A stretch of 64,000 bases of DNA, from positions 1 to 64,000 of the forward strand of contig NZ_JROO01000042.1 in NCBI RefSeq assembly GCF_000826685.1, given 5' to 3'. This document shows positions 18,715-28,055 of the stretch, in pieces (positions within the stretch are counted from its first letter, which is position 1; the number at the start of each line of letters is the position of its first letter). This DNA comes from Streptomonospora alba. Lineage in GTDB: Bacteria > Actinomycetota > Actinomycetes > Streptosporangiales > Streptosporangiaceae. A program made the translations under genes and the position numbers. The notes beneath the pieces were generated by a model that worked only from the letters and a program-made list of their open reading frames with translations, did not search any database and was not told the DNA's origin.

Positions 18715-20624
18715 TCGACCACCCCCAGGGCGTCGTGCAGGTCTGCCAACAGCTCGGGCGCGTCGCATCCGGCGAAGCAGAACGCGTCCACCGGGGCCTC
18801 CTCGGGGGCGGCTCCCGGCCGCCCCGCCAGCAGCACCCGCTCGGCCCCGGCCTCCTTGAGCGCGGCGGCGGCCGCGGCGGCGTGCTCGGCGTAGAGGGCG
18901 TCGCTGCCGCACAGGCAGGCGATGCGGGCGCTGCTCTCGCGGAACCCGGCTGCCGCCTCGGCGGCGCCTCCTGTCGAGTCGCCGCCCACGGTCTCGATCC
19001 CGCCGGAGCGCAGCAGGTTGCCGGCGAACGCGGCGCGCGCGGTGTGTGCGGCGACCGGGCCCAGCGTGGCCAGGTAGACCCGCGGGCGCGCACCCGTCGC
19101 GGCCACATGGGCGTCGGAGCGGTCGCGCAGCTCCTCGAACTCCTGGGCGTAGCGCCGCCGCGGCAGGGCCGCGCCGCCCGCCGCGGCCGGTTCCGGGCCC
19201 GGGAGCGGCTCGCGCTCGATCGGCGCCTCGTCGAGGGCGGGGAACTCGCTGACGCCCGTGATGGGGTCGCGCCGGTGGGCGATCGCGTCGCGGCGCCGCC
19301 GCCACACCTCCTCGACCCGCTCGGCGACCAGGCCGCCGGCCAGCGCCTCGGCCATGCCGCCCGCGGCCTCCAGATCCTGGAAGAACTCCCAGCCCGCGCC
19401 GTAGAGGTCGGCTGTGCGGCGCTCGACGTAGAACGAGCCGCCCGCCGGATCGACGACCCGGGTGAGGTGGGACTCCTCGGCCAGCAGAGCGTGGGTGTTG
19501 CGGGCGATGCGCCGCGCGAAGCCGTCGGGCAGGCCCAGGGCCGAGTCGAAGGGCAGCACCGTCACGGCGTCGGCGCCGGCCGCACCGGCGGCGAAGCACG
19601 CGAGCGTGGTGCGGACCATGTTGACGTGGGGGTCACGGCGGGTGGCCATGGCCGCCGAGGTGGCGGCGTGCTGGTACATGGGCGGGCGGTCGGCGGCGTC
19701 CAGGTCGCAGGCCTCCAGCACGCGGTCCCACATCGCCCGCGCAGCGCGGAGCTTGGCGATCGTCGCGAACTGGTCGGCGCTCGCGGCGAAGCGGAACTCC
19801 AGGCGCCGCGCGGCCTCGGCGAGCTCCATGCCCTCGCCGGTCAGCGCTCTCAGGTAGGCCACGCCCGCGGCCACGGCGGCGCCCAGCTCCTGGGCGTCGG
19901 AGCCGCCGGCCTCGTGGTAAGGGGTCGCGTCGGCGGTGAGAAGCCGCAGGCGCGGGTGGCGCTGGGCGAAGGCGGCGGCGGTACGCGCCGCACCTCGGAC
20001 GTCGGCGGGCTCACCGGTGCGGGCCGCGACGCTCAGGGGGTCGATGCCCAGACCGCCGGCCACCGCGCTCTCCGGCAGACCGCGGTCGGTCCAGGCGCGC
20101 ACCAGCTCCTGCGCGGCAGCCTCGTAGTCGGCGCCGGGTTCGAGGGTGACCGGGCAGAAGTCGAGGTGGACGTCGGCCAGGACCTCGCCGATCCCGCCGA
20201 CCGGGACGCCCGCCCCGCCGCAGACCAGCCACAGCGCACCGACGCCGTTCTCCAGGTCGGCGAGCACCGCCTGGCGCGCACGGTCGGGCCGCGGATCGCG
20301 GTGCTGCTGGCGCACCTCCCAGCCCTCGGTGACGCTCCCGTGCGGGCGGCCGCCGCGGGTGAAGGGCGCCAGGCCGGGGTAACCGGAGTCGAGGGCGTCA
20401 CCGGCCGTGTACAGCGGACTCAGCCGGACGCCGTCGTAGGTGTCGGTGGCCAGGGTCTCCTCGGGCGCGGGGTCGTCGGGATCGACCTCCACGCCGGTCT
20501 TCTTCAGCACGCCGGCGACGAGCTCGCGCCACCGCTCGTACGTGGCCTCGGGAAAGTCCGCGAGCGTCAACCCGGCGGCCCCCTCCCCTTGCGCGGTCTG
20601 CGGACCGCTCTCCGGCGTCTCCAT
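18711..20624 (-). CDS. mutA: Methylmalonyl-CoA mutase small subunit
   Basis: A 637-residue subunit homologous to MutB but non-catalytic. It keeps the barrel ([40 protein letters not shown]) while its C-terminal cobalamin-like domain lacks the DxHxxG motif, as usual for MutA. ATG at 20624 is preceded by CGGAGGT, too close for a normal ribosome site, and by TAACAT 8 nt upstream, so a leaderless or nearly leaderless message is likely. It is first in the operon and overlaps mutB by 4 bp. The mid-region after residue 470 is Ala/Pro-rich. Confidence 0.95.
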
Positions 20625-20712
20625 ACCTCCGGATGTTAGGCAACCGCGTCGACGCTCGACCAATGCGGGTCCCGAAGCTGTGGACGGCGGGTCGGCCCGC
20701 TCGCACACGCCC

Positions 20713-22266
20713 CTAGCCGGTCGGGCTCGTCTCCTCGCCCTCGGGCGCATCGGCGGGCGGGAACACGAAGCGCTGGCGGTCGCTGACGACGATGCTGTAG
20801 CCCTCGGCGGTGGCCGCCTCGACGTAGGCGCCGAGCCCTTCGGCGGCGACGTTCTTGTCGTCGGCGTCCAGCACGACCTGGGCGCCGGAGGTGTCGCCGG
20901 TGCCGCGGGCGTCGCCGTAGATGTAGCCGTTCATGGCCAGCGCGGGCGAGATCGCCTGCTCGAACTCGTCCTCGAACTCCCAGCGGATCTCGCCGGCCTC
21001 CAGGCCGACGGCGATCAGCGGCGTCTCGCCGGTGGCCTGCGGCAGCAGCACCGTGCCCGTGTCCCGCTCGTAAAGGGCGCCTTGCAGCGGGGGCGGCGCG
21101 AACTCGTCCCCGGGCGGGTTGGCGCCGGGCTCGGCGACGCTCCACAGCAGCTCACCGCTGTGCAGGTCGTGCAGCGACAGCACCGAGGGCTCCTCGGGCA
21201 CGGTCCAGCGCACCAGGGTGGCGGTGCGGGCGGGTTCGTCCCCGGGCCCCTCCCCGCCGGAGGGGGCGGCCGTGCCTTCGGGCGAGGGCGCCGCAGAGGA
21301 GGGGGAGTCGTCGGTGCCGGGCTCGGGCGAAGCGCTCCGGTCCTCCTGCGGAGCGCCGGTGCCCTCTTCGGGGGCCGCGGTCTCGCCGCCCTCGTCCCCG
21401 CTCGGGATCTCGTAGCTGCCGATGACCTGGGGGCGTGGCCGCTGGACGTCGGTGCCGCCCGCCAGCGCCGGGTCGTCGCCGGCGATGCTCCACAGCAGCT
21501 CGCCCGCGCCCTCTTCGCCGATGCCGCGCGCCTGCAGCAGCCCCTGGCCGTCGTCGAGCAGCAGCACGCCGTCGCGGGCCGCCACGGGCACGCCGTTGCG
21601 GTCGGGGTCGCCACCGTCGTCGGCGGCGCCGTTGCCGGAGCCCTCGGAGCCCGAGCCGTCCGGTTCCCCGGCGTCCTCGGGAGGAGCCTCGAAGGTGTAC
21701 TCCCACAGCTTCGCGCCTCCGGGCGCGCGGACCGTGTAGTCGCCGTAGGGCTCGCCGGCGCTCCAGTCGGCGGGGCGGCGCACCACCACGCCGCCGACGA
21801 AGGACGTCCGGCCGCCGGTACCGTGCCACACCGTCTCGCCGTCGTCGCCGATCACCTCGGTGCCGCCGTCGCGCCCCTCGGCGATCAGCACCTGCGAGCC
21901 GTCGGCGTCCAGACCGAACCGCTGGATGTGCTGGCGGCCCCGCCAGAGCGTCCGCCCGTCCTCGGCTCCCAGCAGCAGGTGCCGCTCCTCGCTGTTGGAA
22001 CTGACGAGGAAGGCGTCGCCGACCGCGGAGATCCGCACGCCCATCTCGTCGTCGAGGATGTCGGGCCCCTCGCCGCCGGGGCCGTGCAGGTGCCGCAGCG
22101 GCTCGCCGCCGACCCCCGGCGGAAGCTCGCTCTCGAAGGCGGTGGGCAGCGGGCGCGGCGAATCCTGTGACCCGTCCGGCTCGTCCTCGGGCGTGCAGGC
22201 GCTCCCCGCGACGAGCAGCGCAACGCCCGCGGCCGCTGCCAGCGGGGCCCGTCGCCAGGTGCGCAT
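20713..22266 (-). CDS. Lipoprotein with PQQ-like beta-propeller repeats
   Basis: A 517-residue exported lipoprotein: the N-terminus ends in the lipobox VAGSAC (Cys near residue 24). The body contains repeated strands of PQQ-propeller type (EDGRTLWRG, DDGETVWHG, EAGEIRWEFEDEFEQAI), without enzyme residues, interrupted by a Ser/Glu/Pro-rich insertion around residues 280-350. This is typical of actinobacterial surface lipoproteins of unknown function that form a propeller scaffold. ATG at 22266 has GGGAG 9 nt upstream. It lies 88 bp before mutA in the same direction, but a promoter for mutA is visible in that gap, so co-transcription is uncertain. Confidence 0.85.
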   Translation of the reverse strand: MRTWRRAPLAAAAGVALLVAGSACTPEDEPDGSQDSPRPLPTAFESELPPGVGGEPLRHLHGPGGEGPDILDDEMGVRISAVGDAFLVSSNSEERHLLLGAEDGRTLWRGRQHIQRFGLDADGSQVLIAEGRDGGTEVIGDDGETVWHGTGGRTSFVGGVVVRRPADWSAGEPYGDYTVRAPGGAKLWEYTFEAPPEDAGEPDGSGSEGSGNGAADDGGDPDRNGVPVAARDGVLLLDDGQGLLQARGIGEEGAGELLWSIAGDDPALAGGTDVQRPRPQVIGSYEIPSGDEGGETAAPEEGTGAPQEDRSASPEPGTDDSPSSAAPSPEGTAAPSGGEGPGDEPARTATLVRWTVPEEPSVLSLHDLHSGELLWSVAEPGANPPGDEFAPPPLQGALYERDTGTVLLPQATGETPLIAVGLEAGEIRWEFEDEFEQAISPALAMNGYIYGDARGTGDTSGAQVVLDADDKNVAAEGLGAYVEAATAEGYSIVVSDRQRFVFPPADAPEGEETSPTG

Positions 22267-22423
22267 GACCGGTCACTCCCTACGACGACATCAGGTACCG
22301 GAATCCTAGAACGCGCGGGGCGGCCCCACATACACGGTCACCCCGGCGGCCTCGACCGCCGGGAGGAGCATCCGGCGGACCTGCGGCGACGTGCGGAACC
22401 GGGCCGGACTGCGGCATCCGCGC

Positions 22424-23053
22424 TCAGCCGGTGTCCGGATCGACCTCGACGGTGGCGCTGCCGCTGATCTCGTAGTGGGCCTTCCCACCGGTGGCCTCGG
22501 CCAGCCACGCGCCGAAGCCGGGGAGAGCGGGTTCGGACACGGCGACGTCGAAGTCCACGCCCGCGCCGTAGCGCACGTCCTGCACGCGGTACGCGGAGTC
22601 GCGCAGCCCGCTTTCCAGTCTGCCCGCGAGCAGGTAGTCGGCGCTGACCGTCACCACGGCGAGGGTACGCCGCTCCAGCACACCCACGCCGTCGAGTGCG
22701 GCGGCCACCGCGCTGCCGTAGGCGCGGATGAGCCCGCCGGCGCCCAGCTTCACTCCGCCGAAGTAGCGCGTGACCACGGCCGCGGTGTCGGTGATGCCGC
22801 GGTGACGCAACACCTCCAGCATCGGTACCCCGGCGGTACCGGAGGGCTCGCCGTCGTCGCTGGAGCGCTGCACATCGCCCTCGGCCCCGACCACATAGGC
22901 GGTGCAGTTGTGCGCCGCGCTCCAATGCAGCCGCCGGCGCTCGGCGATGAACGCCCGCGCCTCGTCCTCGCCGCCCACCCGCGCCAGGGCGCAGACGAAC
23001 CGGGACTTCTTGATCTGCAGCTCGTGCTCGCCGCCGCTTCTGATGGTCCGCAT
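22424..23053 (-). CDS. YigZ/IMPACT family protein
   Basis: A 209-residue protein with an N-terminal UPF0029 (IMPACT) domain, including KKSRFVCALARV, HNCTAYVVG, SDDGEPSGTAGVPML and VVTRYFGGVKLGAGGLIRAYGSA, and a C-terminal DUF1949 ferredoxin-like domain. Such proteins are thought to bind nucleic acid or ribosomes; their exact role in bacteria is unknown. ATG at 23053 gives the usual N-terminus MRTI. It is monocistronic between the anion transporter and the lipoprotein. Confidence 0.93.
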   Translation of the reverse strand: MRTIRSGGEHELQIKKSRFVCALARVGGEDEARAFIAERRRLHWSAAHNCTAYVVGAEGDVQRSSDDGEPSGTAGVPMLEVLRHRGITDTAAVVTRYFGGVKLGAGGLIRAYGSAVAAALDGVGVLERRTLAVVTVSADYLLAGRLESGLRDSAYRVQDVRYGAGVDFDVAVSEPALPGFGAWLAEATGGKAHYEISGSATVEVDPDTG

Positions 23054-23163
23054 GTCCGAATCCGATGGTAAAGGGCGCGGCGAGGGCGGCCCCGCCCCCG
23101 TGGCCGCCGGCGGTCTGGTTCGTCCGCAGCGCACAGGGGCGGGTCCGCCGGTCAGAGCGGCGT

Positions 23164-24726
23164 TCAGCCTCCCATCGAGAAGACCCAGTAGGCGATCCCG
23201 TACATCGTGCCCATGATCAGCACCACCGAGCAGACGTTCAGCCAGACGCCGGCACGCACCATCTGCCCGATCCGGATGTAGCCGGAGCCGAACGCGATCG
23301 CGTTGGGCGGGGTGGCCACCGGGAGCATGAAGGCGAGGGACGCGGCGAGGGCGGCGGGGACGACGAGGAGCATGATGTCCAGGCCCAGCCCCACAGCGAC
23401 GCCCGCCAACACCGGCAGGAAGATGTTCGCGGTCGCGGTGTTGCTGGTCAGCTCGGTGAGCAGCAGGACCAGGGCCGCCACGATCAGCACCACCACCCAT
23501 GCGGGCACGGCGCTGAGCAGGCCCACTCGCTCACCGATCCAACCGCTCAGCCCCGACTCCTCGAACTGCACCGACAGCGAGATGCCGCCGCCGAAGAGCA
23601 GCAGGATGCCCCAGGGCAGTTGCAGGGCGGTCTGCCAGTCGAGCGCGGCCACCCCCTGGCGGGCTTTGACCGGGATGAGGAACAGGGCCACGGCCACCGC
23701 CATGGCGATGCCCGCGTCGGAGACGTCGGCCAGCCACGGCAGCGCGTCGGAGACCGCGGGGACGTCGGCCAGCAGCGGGACGGCGACCCAGGCCACGGCC
23801 GCGCAGACGAAGACGGTGAGCACGGTCCACTCGCCGCGGGACATCGGGCCCATCTCGTGGAGCTGGTCGCGGATGAGCTGCCGGCCGCCGGGCAGCTCGC
23901 GGATCCCGGGCGGGTAGACCACGCGCGTCAGCAGCAGCCAGGCCACCACCAGGAAGACCGCCGCGAGGGGCAGTCCCACCAGCATCCACTGGCCGAACCC
24001 GACGTCGATGTCGTGGTTCTGGGAGAGGTAGCCCGCCATGAAGGCGTTGGGCGGGGTGCCGATGAGCGTGGACACCGACCCGATCGACGCGGAGTAGGCG
24101 ATGCCCAGCATCAGTGCGGTGGCGAAGTTGGCGTCGCCCTTGCCGTCCCCCAACTGGTTGACCAGGCCCAGAACCGACAGGCCGATCGGCAGCATCATCA
24201 CGGTGGTGGCGGTGTTGCTCACCCACATCGTGAGGAAGGCCGTGGCCAGCATGAAGCCGGCGATGAGCATCACGGGGCCGGTGCCGACGGCTGCGACGAC
24301 CACCAGCGCGATACGGCGGTGCAGGTTCCACCGCTGCATCGCCATGGCCAGCATGAAGCCGCCCATGAACAGGAAGATGACGTCGTCGGCGTAGGGGGCC
24401 GCCACATCGGCGATGTCGGCGCCGACGAGCACGGGGAACAGCACCAGGGGCAGCAGCGCCGTCGCGGGCAGCGGGATGGCCTCGGTCATCCACCACACGG
24501 CCATCAGCGTGGCGACGGCCGCCGTCACCTTGCCCGCATGTTCCAGCGAGTCGGGCAGGACGAGATAGACGATCAGCGCCAGGACGGCGCCCACCCCCAG
24601 GCCGATCCTCCTGCGGGCCAGGCCGCCCTCGCCTTCGGCGCTGTCGCCGGGGGCTGTGGGCGAGCTGCCGCCGACCGATCCTTCCGTGGAGGACGTCGTC
24701 GACCCGGGTTCAGTCGGTTGCGCCAT
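23164..24726 (-). CDS. SLC13/DASS family anion transporter
   Basis: A 520-residue membrane transporter of the divalent anion:sodium symporter family. About 11 or more hydrophobic segments follow a hydrophilic 38-residue N-terminus. Both SNT signature motifs are present: SNTATTVMMLP (first half) and SNTATANIFLP (second half), which bind sodium and the substrate carboxylates, and each is followed by the TPPNA loop (GTPPNAFMAG and ATPPNAIAFG). Likely substrates are C4-dicarboxylates or citrate, though sulfate is possible in the family. It is divergent from the regulator at 24869. Confidence 0.93.
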   Translation of the reverse strand: MAQPTEPGSTTSSTEGSVGGSSPTAPGDSAEGEGGLARRRIGLGVGAVLALIVYLVLPDSLEHAGKVTAAVATLMAVWWMTEAIPLPATALLPLVLFPVLVGADIADVAAPYADDVIFLFMGGFMLAMAMQRWNLHRRIALVVVAAVGTGPVMLIAGFMLATAFLTMWVSNTATTVMMLPIGLSVLGLVNQLGDGKGDANFATALMLGIAYSASIGSVSTLIGTPPNAFMAGYLSQNHDIDVGFGQWMLVGLPLAAVFLVVAWLLLTRVVYPPGIRELPGGRQLIRDQLHEMGPMSRGEWTVLTVFVCAAVAWVAVPLLADVPAVSDALPWLADVSDAGIAMAVAVALFLIPVKARQGVAALDWQTALQLPWGILLLFGGGISLSVQFEESGLSGWIGERVGLLSAVPAWVVVLIVAALVLLLTELTSNTATANIFLPVLAGVAVGLGLDIMLLVVPAALAASLAFMLPVATPPNAIAFGSGYIRIGQMVRAGVWLNVCSVVLIMGTMYGIAYWVFSMGG

Positions 24727-24868
24727 TGGATTTCCTCGGATCCGTCACACGGGTGTCGTGCATCACACGTGTTCTACCTGTGCCCCGGCGGGTGAACCGT
24801 CCGTGCGGTATCGAACCGGCAACGAAGTGGTGCGGCCCGGCCGGCCGGCCCCGCCGCACAATGGAGGT

Positions 24869-25687
24869 ATGACCGGATCCGGTATCGACGCTCTCAGTGT
24901 CCTCGCCGAGCCGCTGCGCCGCAGGCTCTACGACTACGTCGCCCGGCGCGGCGACGAGGTCACCCGTACCGAAGCCGCCGAGGCGGTGGGTGCCCGGCGC
25001 AACCTGGCGGCCTTCCACCTGGACAAGCTGGTGGAGGCGGGACTGCTGGAGGTCGACCGGCGGAAGGTCTCCGGTCGTGAGGGGCCCGGATCGGGCCGAC
25101 CGGCGAAGCTCTACCGCCGCTCCGCCCGCGAGCACGGGGTCCAGCTTCCGCCGCGCGACTACGGCACTGCCGCCGCGCTCCTGTCCGAGGCCGTCGAGCG
25201 CGCCGGCGCCGAGGAGGCGCTCTACGCCGCCGCACGGGAGGAGGGCGAGCGCCGCGGGGCCGCCTACGCCGCCGGGTACCAGCAGGTCCCGCAGAGATCG
25301 CAGGTCCGGCAGGATGCCCCCGGCGCGCCCGTGTCGGCGGACGGGCTCGCGGGCTGGCTGGAGGCCCACGGGTACGAACCCGTCGCCGAGGACGACGGCG
25401 CGGGTTCCGCGGACGGACCGCCGGTCGGTCCCGCCGGTCCGCTGCCGGACGGCGGCCCCGACTCCGCCTCGCCCGCGGCCCGCTCCACCCTCCGATTGCG
25501 CAACTGCCCTTTCGACGCGGTGGCCCGCAGCCATCCGCCGGTGGCCTGCGGGATGAACCTGGAACTGCTGCGCGGCCTGCTGCACGGGGCGGGCGCGGAC
25601 GCCTACCGCGCGGACATGGCCCCGGCGGTGGAGGGGTGCTGTGTCGTCATCTCACCGGTCGGCGATTCCAAAACCAATAATCGTTGA
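24869..25687 (+). CDS. HTH regulator with C-terminal cysteine cluster
   Basis: A 272-residue predicted transcription factor of COG2345 type. An ArsR/MarR-like winged helix occupies residues 1-85 (LAEPLRRRLYDYVARRGDEVTRTEAAEAVGARRNLAAFHLDKLVEAGLL). The C-terminal domain carries Cys residues in the pattern CPFDAVARSHPPVACGMN ... GCCVV, resembling SufR-like iron-sulfur regulators. A variable Pro/Gly linker splits the two. The start is ATG 24869 with CACAAT 6 nt upstream, so it is probably leaderless. The promoter of the next gene lies over its stop codon. An Fe-S or metal cofactor is inferred, not shown. Confidence 0.85.
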   Translation: MTGSGIDALSVLAEPLRRRLYDYVARRGDEVTRTEAAEAVGARRNLAAFHLDKLVEAGLLEVDRRKVSGREGPGSGRPAKLYRRSAREHGVQLPPRDYGTAAALLSEAVERAGAEEALYAAAREEGERRGAAYAAGYQQVPQRSQVRQDAPGAPVSADGLAGWLEAHGYEPVAEDDGAGSADGPPVGPAGPLPDGGPDSASPAARSTLRLRNCPFDAVARSHPPVACGMNLELLRGLLHGAGADAYRADMAPAVEGCCVVISPVGDSKTNNR

Positions 25688-25712
25688 CATAGAACGACCG
25701 CGGGCTCATGCT
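25684..25712 (+). promoter_or_regulatory. Promoter overlapping stop codon, leaderless DUF3291 gene
   Basis: TTGACA (25684-25689), a consensus -35, is followed after 17 bp by CATGCT (25707-25712) and 7 nt later by the ATG at 25720. The -35 overlaps the stop codon of the upstream regulator gene. This layout favours transcription of the DUF3291 gene from its own promoter. Confidence 0.65.
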
Positions 25713-25719
25713 GAAGCGC

Positions 25720-26205
25720 ATGAGCCTCCACCACCTGGCCCAGATCAACACCGGCATCCTCAAGGCGCCCCTCGACGATCCCTCCATGGCCGAGTTCGTC
25801 GCGCTCCTGGATCCGGTCAACGCCCTGGCCGACTCCAGCCCCGGCTTCGTGTGGCGCTACACCGACGAGGGGAGCAACGACGCCACCGCAGCGCGGCCGT
25901 TCGGCGACGACGTCCTGGTGAACCTCTCGGTGTGGCAGGACCGGGAGTCGCTGTGGAACTTCACCTACCGCAGCGACCACCTCGACGCGCTGCGCCGCCG
26001 GCGCGAGTGGTTCACCCGCCTGAGCGGCATGCACGCGGCGCTGTGGTGGCTCCCGGCCGGACGCGTCCCCACGTTGCAGGAGGCGCGCAGCCGCCTGGAG
26101 ATGCTCCGCTCCCGCGGCCCCTCCCCCGAGGCCTTCACGTTCAGCGAGTCCTTCCCGCCGCCCGGAGCGCACGAGAGCACCGCATCCGTCAGCGCACGCG
26201 ACTGA
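25720..26205 (+). CDS. DUF3291 family protein
   Basis: A 161-residue member of DUF3291, a dimeric alpha+beta-barrel-like fold. Typical motifs are LHHLAQINTGILKAPLDDPSMAEF, PGFVWRYTDEGSNDATA, LVNLSVWQDRESLWNFTYRSDH and ALWWLPAGRVPTLQEARSRLEML. Substrate and role are unknown. I chose ATG at 25720 over ATG at 25708 because the -10 hexamer overlaps the earlier one. It sits just after the cysteine-cluster regulator, which may control it. Confidence 0.92.
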   Translation: MSLHHLAQINTGILKAPLDDPSMAEFVALLDPVNALADSSPGFVWRYTDEGSNDATAARPFGDDVLVNLSVWQDRESLWNFTYRSDHLDALRRRREWFTRLSGMHAALWWLPAGRVPTLQEARSRLEMLRSRGPSPEAFTFSESFPPPGAHESTASVSARD

Positions 26206-26333
26206 GCCCGAGCCCCCGCACGGCGGTTCCGACCACCTCCCCCAGCCGCCCGGCAGTACGAATCCACGTGACAGCGGAGTCACTTGGGGTAGCGTTCCGC
26301 AGTGACACCGATCGGACATCGGGGGGTTCCACT

Positions 26334-26951
26334 GTGTCGTTGACCCGGGCCATCTTCAGCGTGGCCGCCGCATCACTGCTGCTTGCGGGCTGTGGAGAGG
26401 ACTTCGAGGGCGACGACGAGGGCGCCGCCGACCCCTCTCCCTACCAGAACGGCACCGGCGATGCGGGCGCTCCCGGCCTCGCAAGCGTCAACGCCGAGTT
26501 CGCGACCTACTCGCCCGACGCCAAGGCCGTCACCTACGACGAGCAGGCGGTTCCGACGGGCGCCACTGTCACCCTGCACGCCACGCGAGACGGGGCGGAG
26601 ACCGACTTCAACTTCGCGGCGACCGGTCTGCAGCCCGACGAGACCTACGGCGCCCATCTGCACACGAAGCCATGCGGGGAGTCGCCCGACGCCGCCGGTC
26701 CGCATTACCAGAACGACGAGGCGCCCGAGGACAGCTCGAACGACCCCGAGTACGCCAACGACGACAACGAGGTCTGGCTGGACTTCACCACCGACGGCGA
26801 CGGCACCGCCGAATCCGACGCCGACGTCGACTGGCACCCCCGCATCGGCGAAACCTACTCCGTCGTGATCCACTCCGACCACACCGAGACCGCCGAAGGT
26901 GAGGCCGGCACGGCGGGCACCCGTCTGGCCTGCGTGAACGTTCCGCTGTAA
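26334..26951 (+). CDS. sodC: Lipoprotein Cu-only type superoxide dismutase
   Basis: A 205-residue SodC-family lipoprotein: lipobox LLLAGC (Cys near residue 20), an acidic linker, then the SOD barrel. All four copper His ligands appear: GAHLH (two), GPHYQN (one) and VIHSDH (one). The disulfide pair KPC ... RLAC is present. Between GPHYQN and WLDFTTDGDGTAES the expected zinc ligands (two His, one Asp) are missing, as in the zinc-less SodC of mycobacteria. GTG at 26334 follows a G-rich ribosome site. It probably detoxifies superoxide on the outer membrane face. Activity has to be inferred from these residues. Confidence 0.88.
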   Translation: MSLTRAIFSVAAASLLLAGCGEDFEGDDEGAADPSPYQNGTGDAGAPGLASVNAEFATYSPDAKAVTYDEQAVPTGATVTLHATRDGAETDFNFAATGLQPDETYGAHLHTKPCGESPDAAGPHYQNDEAPEDSSNDPEYANDDNEVWLDFTTDGDGTAESDADVDWHPRIGETYSVVIHSDHTETAEGEAGTAGTRLACVNVPL

Positions 26952-27034
26952 GCACGGCGACCGGCACGTTCCCACGCAGGGCCCTGCGCGCGGCACCGAC
27001 GGCGGGCCGCCCTCTCGCCGCCCCGCAGGACGCC

Positions 27035-27080
27035 GGAGTGCGCTGTCGGCGGCGCCCCGGCGCCGCCGGCAGCGCACTCC
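27035..27080. terminator. 20-bp hairpin downstream of sodC
   Basis: GGAGTGCGCTG plus CGGCGGCG on the left arm (27035-27054) pairs with 27061-27080 as a 20-bp stem with one G-U pair and a 6-nt loop. It lies about 85 bp after the sodC stop in a region with no genes. There is no U tract, but such hairpins terminate well in actinobacteria. Confidence 0.65.
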
Positions 27081-27315
27081 TCTGCCCGCTTCAGCCGGTG
27101 ATCCTCCGATGCGGCATCAGCCGGTCCGCAGCGCTCCAGGCGGTCGTCGCCGCCGGACGAACCTCCGCCGCGACCGGGCGCGTCCGGTCCGGGTTCCGTC
27201 CGGATCCGGCGACACACCGCACGTCATCCGCGACTGCCACTCCAAGCTCTAGTTCAATCACGGAGAGTGAGAAACACTCGACTCCCCTGAGAACCCGAGG
27301 AACGAGAGCCGCGCC

Positions 27316-27636
27316 GTGCCGATCCGCCCGACCAATCTGGCCACCATGTCCGCCACCATCGCCGGCGCCTTGTCCGGCATGCGCTCCGACAGCGACGACA
27401 CGATCCGACCTGTCACCGTGACCTTCGAGTCGGGGCACCGCCAGGTGGTGGACACCGGCGGCTGCAGGTCGCTGGAATCCGACCAGGGCGGCGTCGTGGC
27501 CATCGAGGCCGAGGCCGGCTCCAAGTACGCGCTCTTCGTCGGGACCTCCTGCCAGGGCGGCCGCGCGGTCACCTCGGGCCGCGGCTCCGTCGACTTCAGC
27601 CAGCCCGTCCTCGCCGGCGCGATCGTGCTGGGCTGA
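27316..27636 (+). CDS. Small hypothetical protein
   Basis: A 106-residue protein without a recognised family. From about residue 32 it is a beta-rich, probably extracellular or soluble domain: RPVTVTFESGHRQVVDTGGCRSLES, AGSKYALFVGTSCQGGRAVTSGRGSVDF. Two Cys residues could form a disulfide. The N-terminus (NLATMSATIAGALSGM) is mildly hydrophobic but not a clear signal peptide. GTG at 27316 has GAGAG about 6 nt upstream; ATG at 27346 is an alternative. The codon use looks like a real gene. It is isolated, between a hairpin and a gene-poor region. Confidence 0.55.
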   Translation: MPIRPTNLATMSATIAGALSGMRSDSDDTIRPVTVTFESGHRQVVDTGGCRSLESDQGGVVAIEAEAGSKYALFVGTSCQGGRAVTSGRGSVDFSQPVLAGAIVLG

Positions 27637-28055
27637 GCCGCGCTCACCGGCTCCGCAGCCCGCCACGCCGCCCATCCGCAGTCCGTCGCGCCCGACCTTT
27701 CGAAGAACGAAGAGCCTTCCCGATGCCGCCCTCTGAGCTTTCGCCGAACGCCTGCGGCCGTGCCGCCGCCCGGCCGACGACGCCCGGCCGCACGCCCCGC
27801 CACGCCGCCATCGCGCGCTCTTCGGCACCCGGCGCCCGGACCGGCGGTCCTGCGCGTTCCGCCGCGGCTCCGGCGGCGGAGCCGGACGGAACGGTCGGCT
27901 CAGCGGTCGATGCGGTCGGCGGCGGCCGCCGTCCGGGGGCGGATCCGCGCAGCGCGCTGCTCGGCGCTGCCGCGGTGGTGCGCATCCGGACGGCGGCCGC
28001 GGGGCGGCGCGGCCGGCCGGTCTCGACGCCCGGACTCACGGTGCCGGGCGGAGAC
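27637..28055. other. Gene-poor region downstream of NlpC/P60 gene
   Basis: A 419-bp region between the small hypothetical gene and the convergent NlpC/P60 gene. Open frames run through on both strands but are Ala/Arg/Pro-rich and lack family features, and one would run antisense through the NlpC/P60 gene. I see no gene here. Confidence 0.5.

Noticed and set aside
23065-24795. 576-codon His/Gln-rich plus-strand frame
   Set aside because: Antisense shadow of the SLC13 transporter gene.
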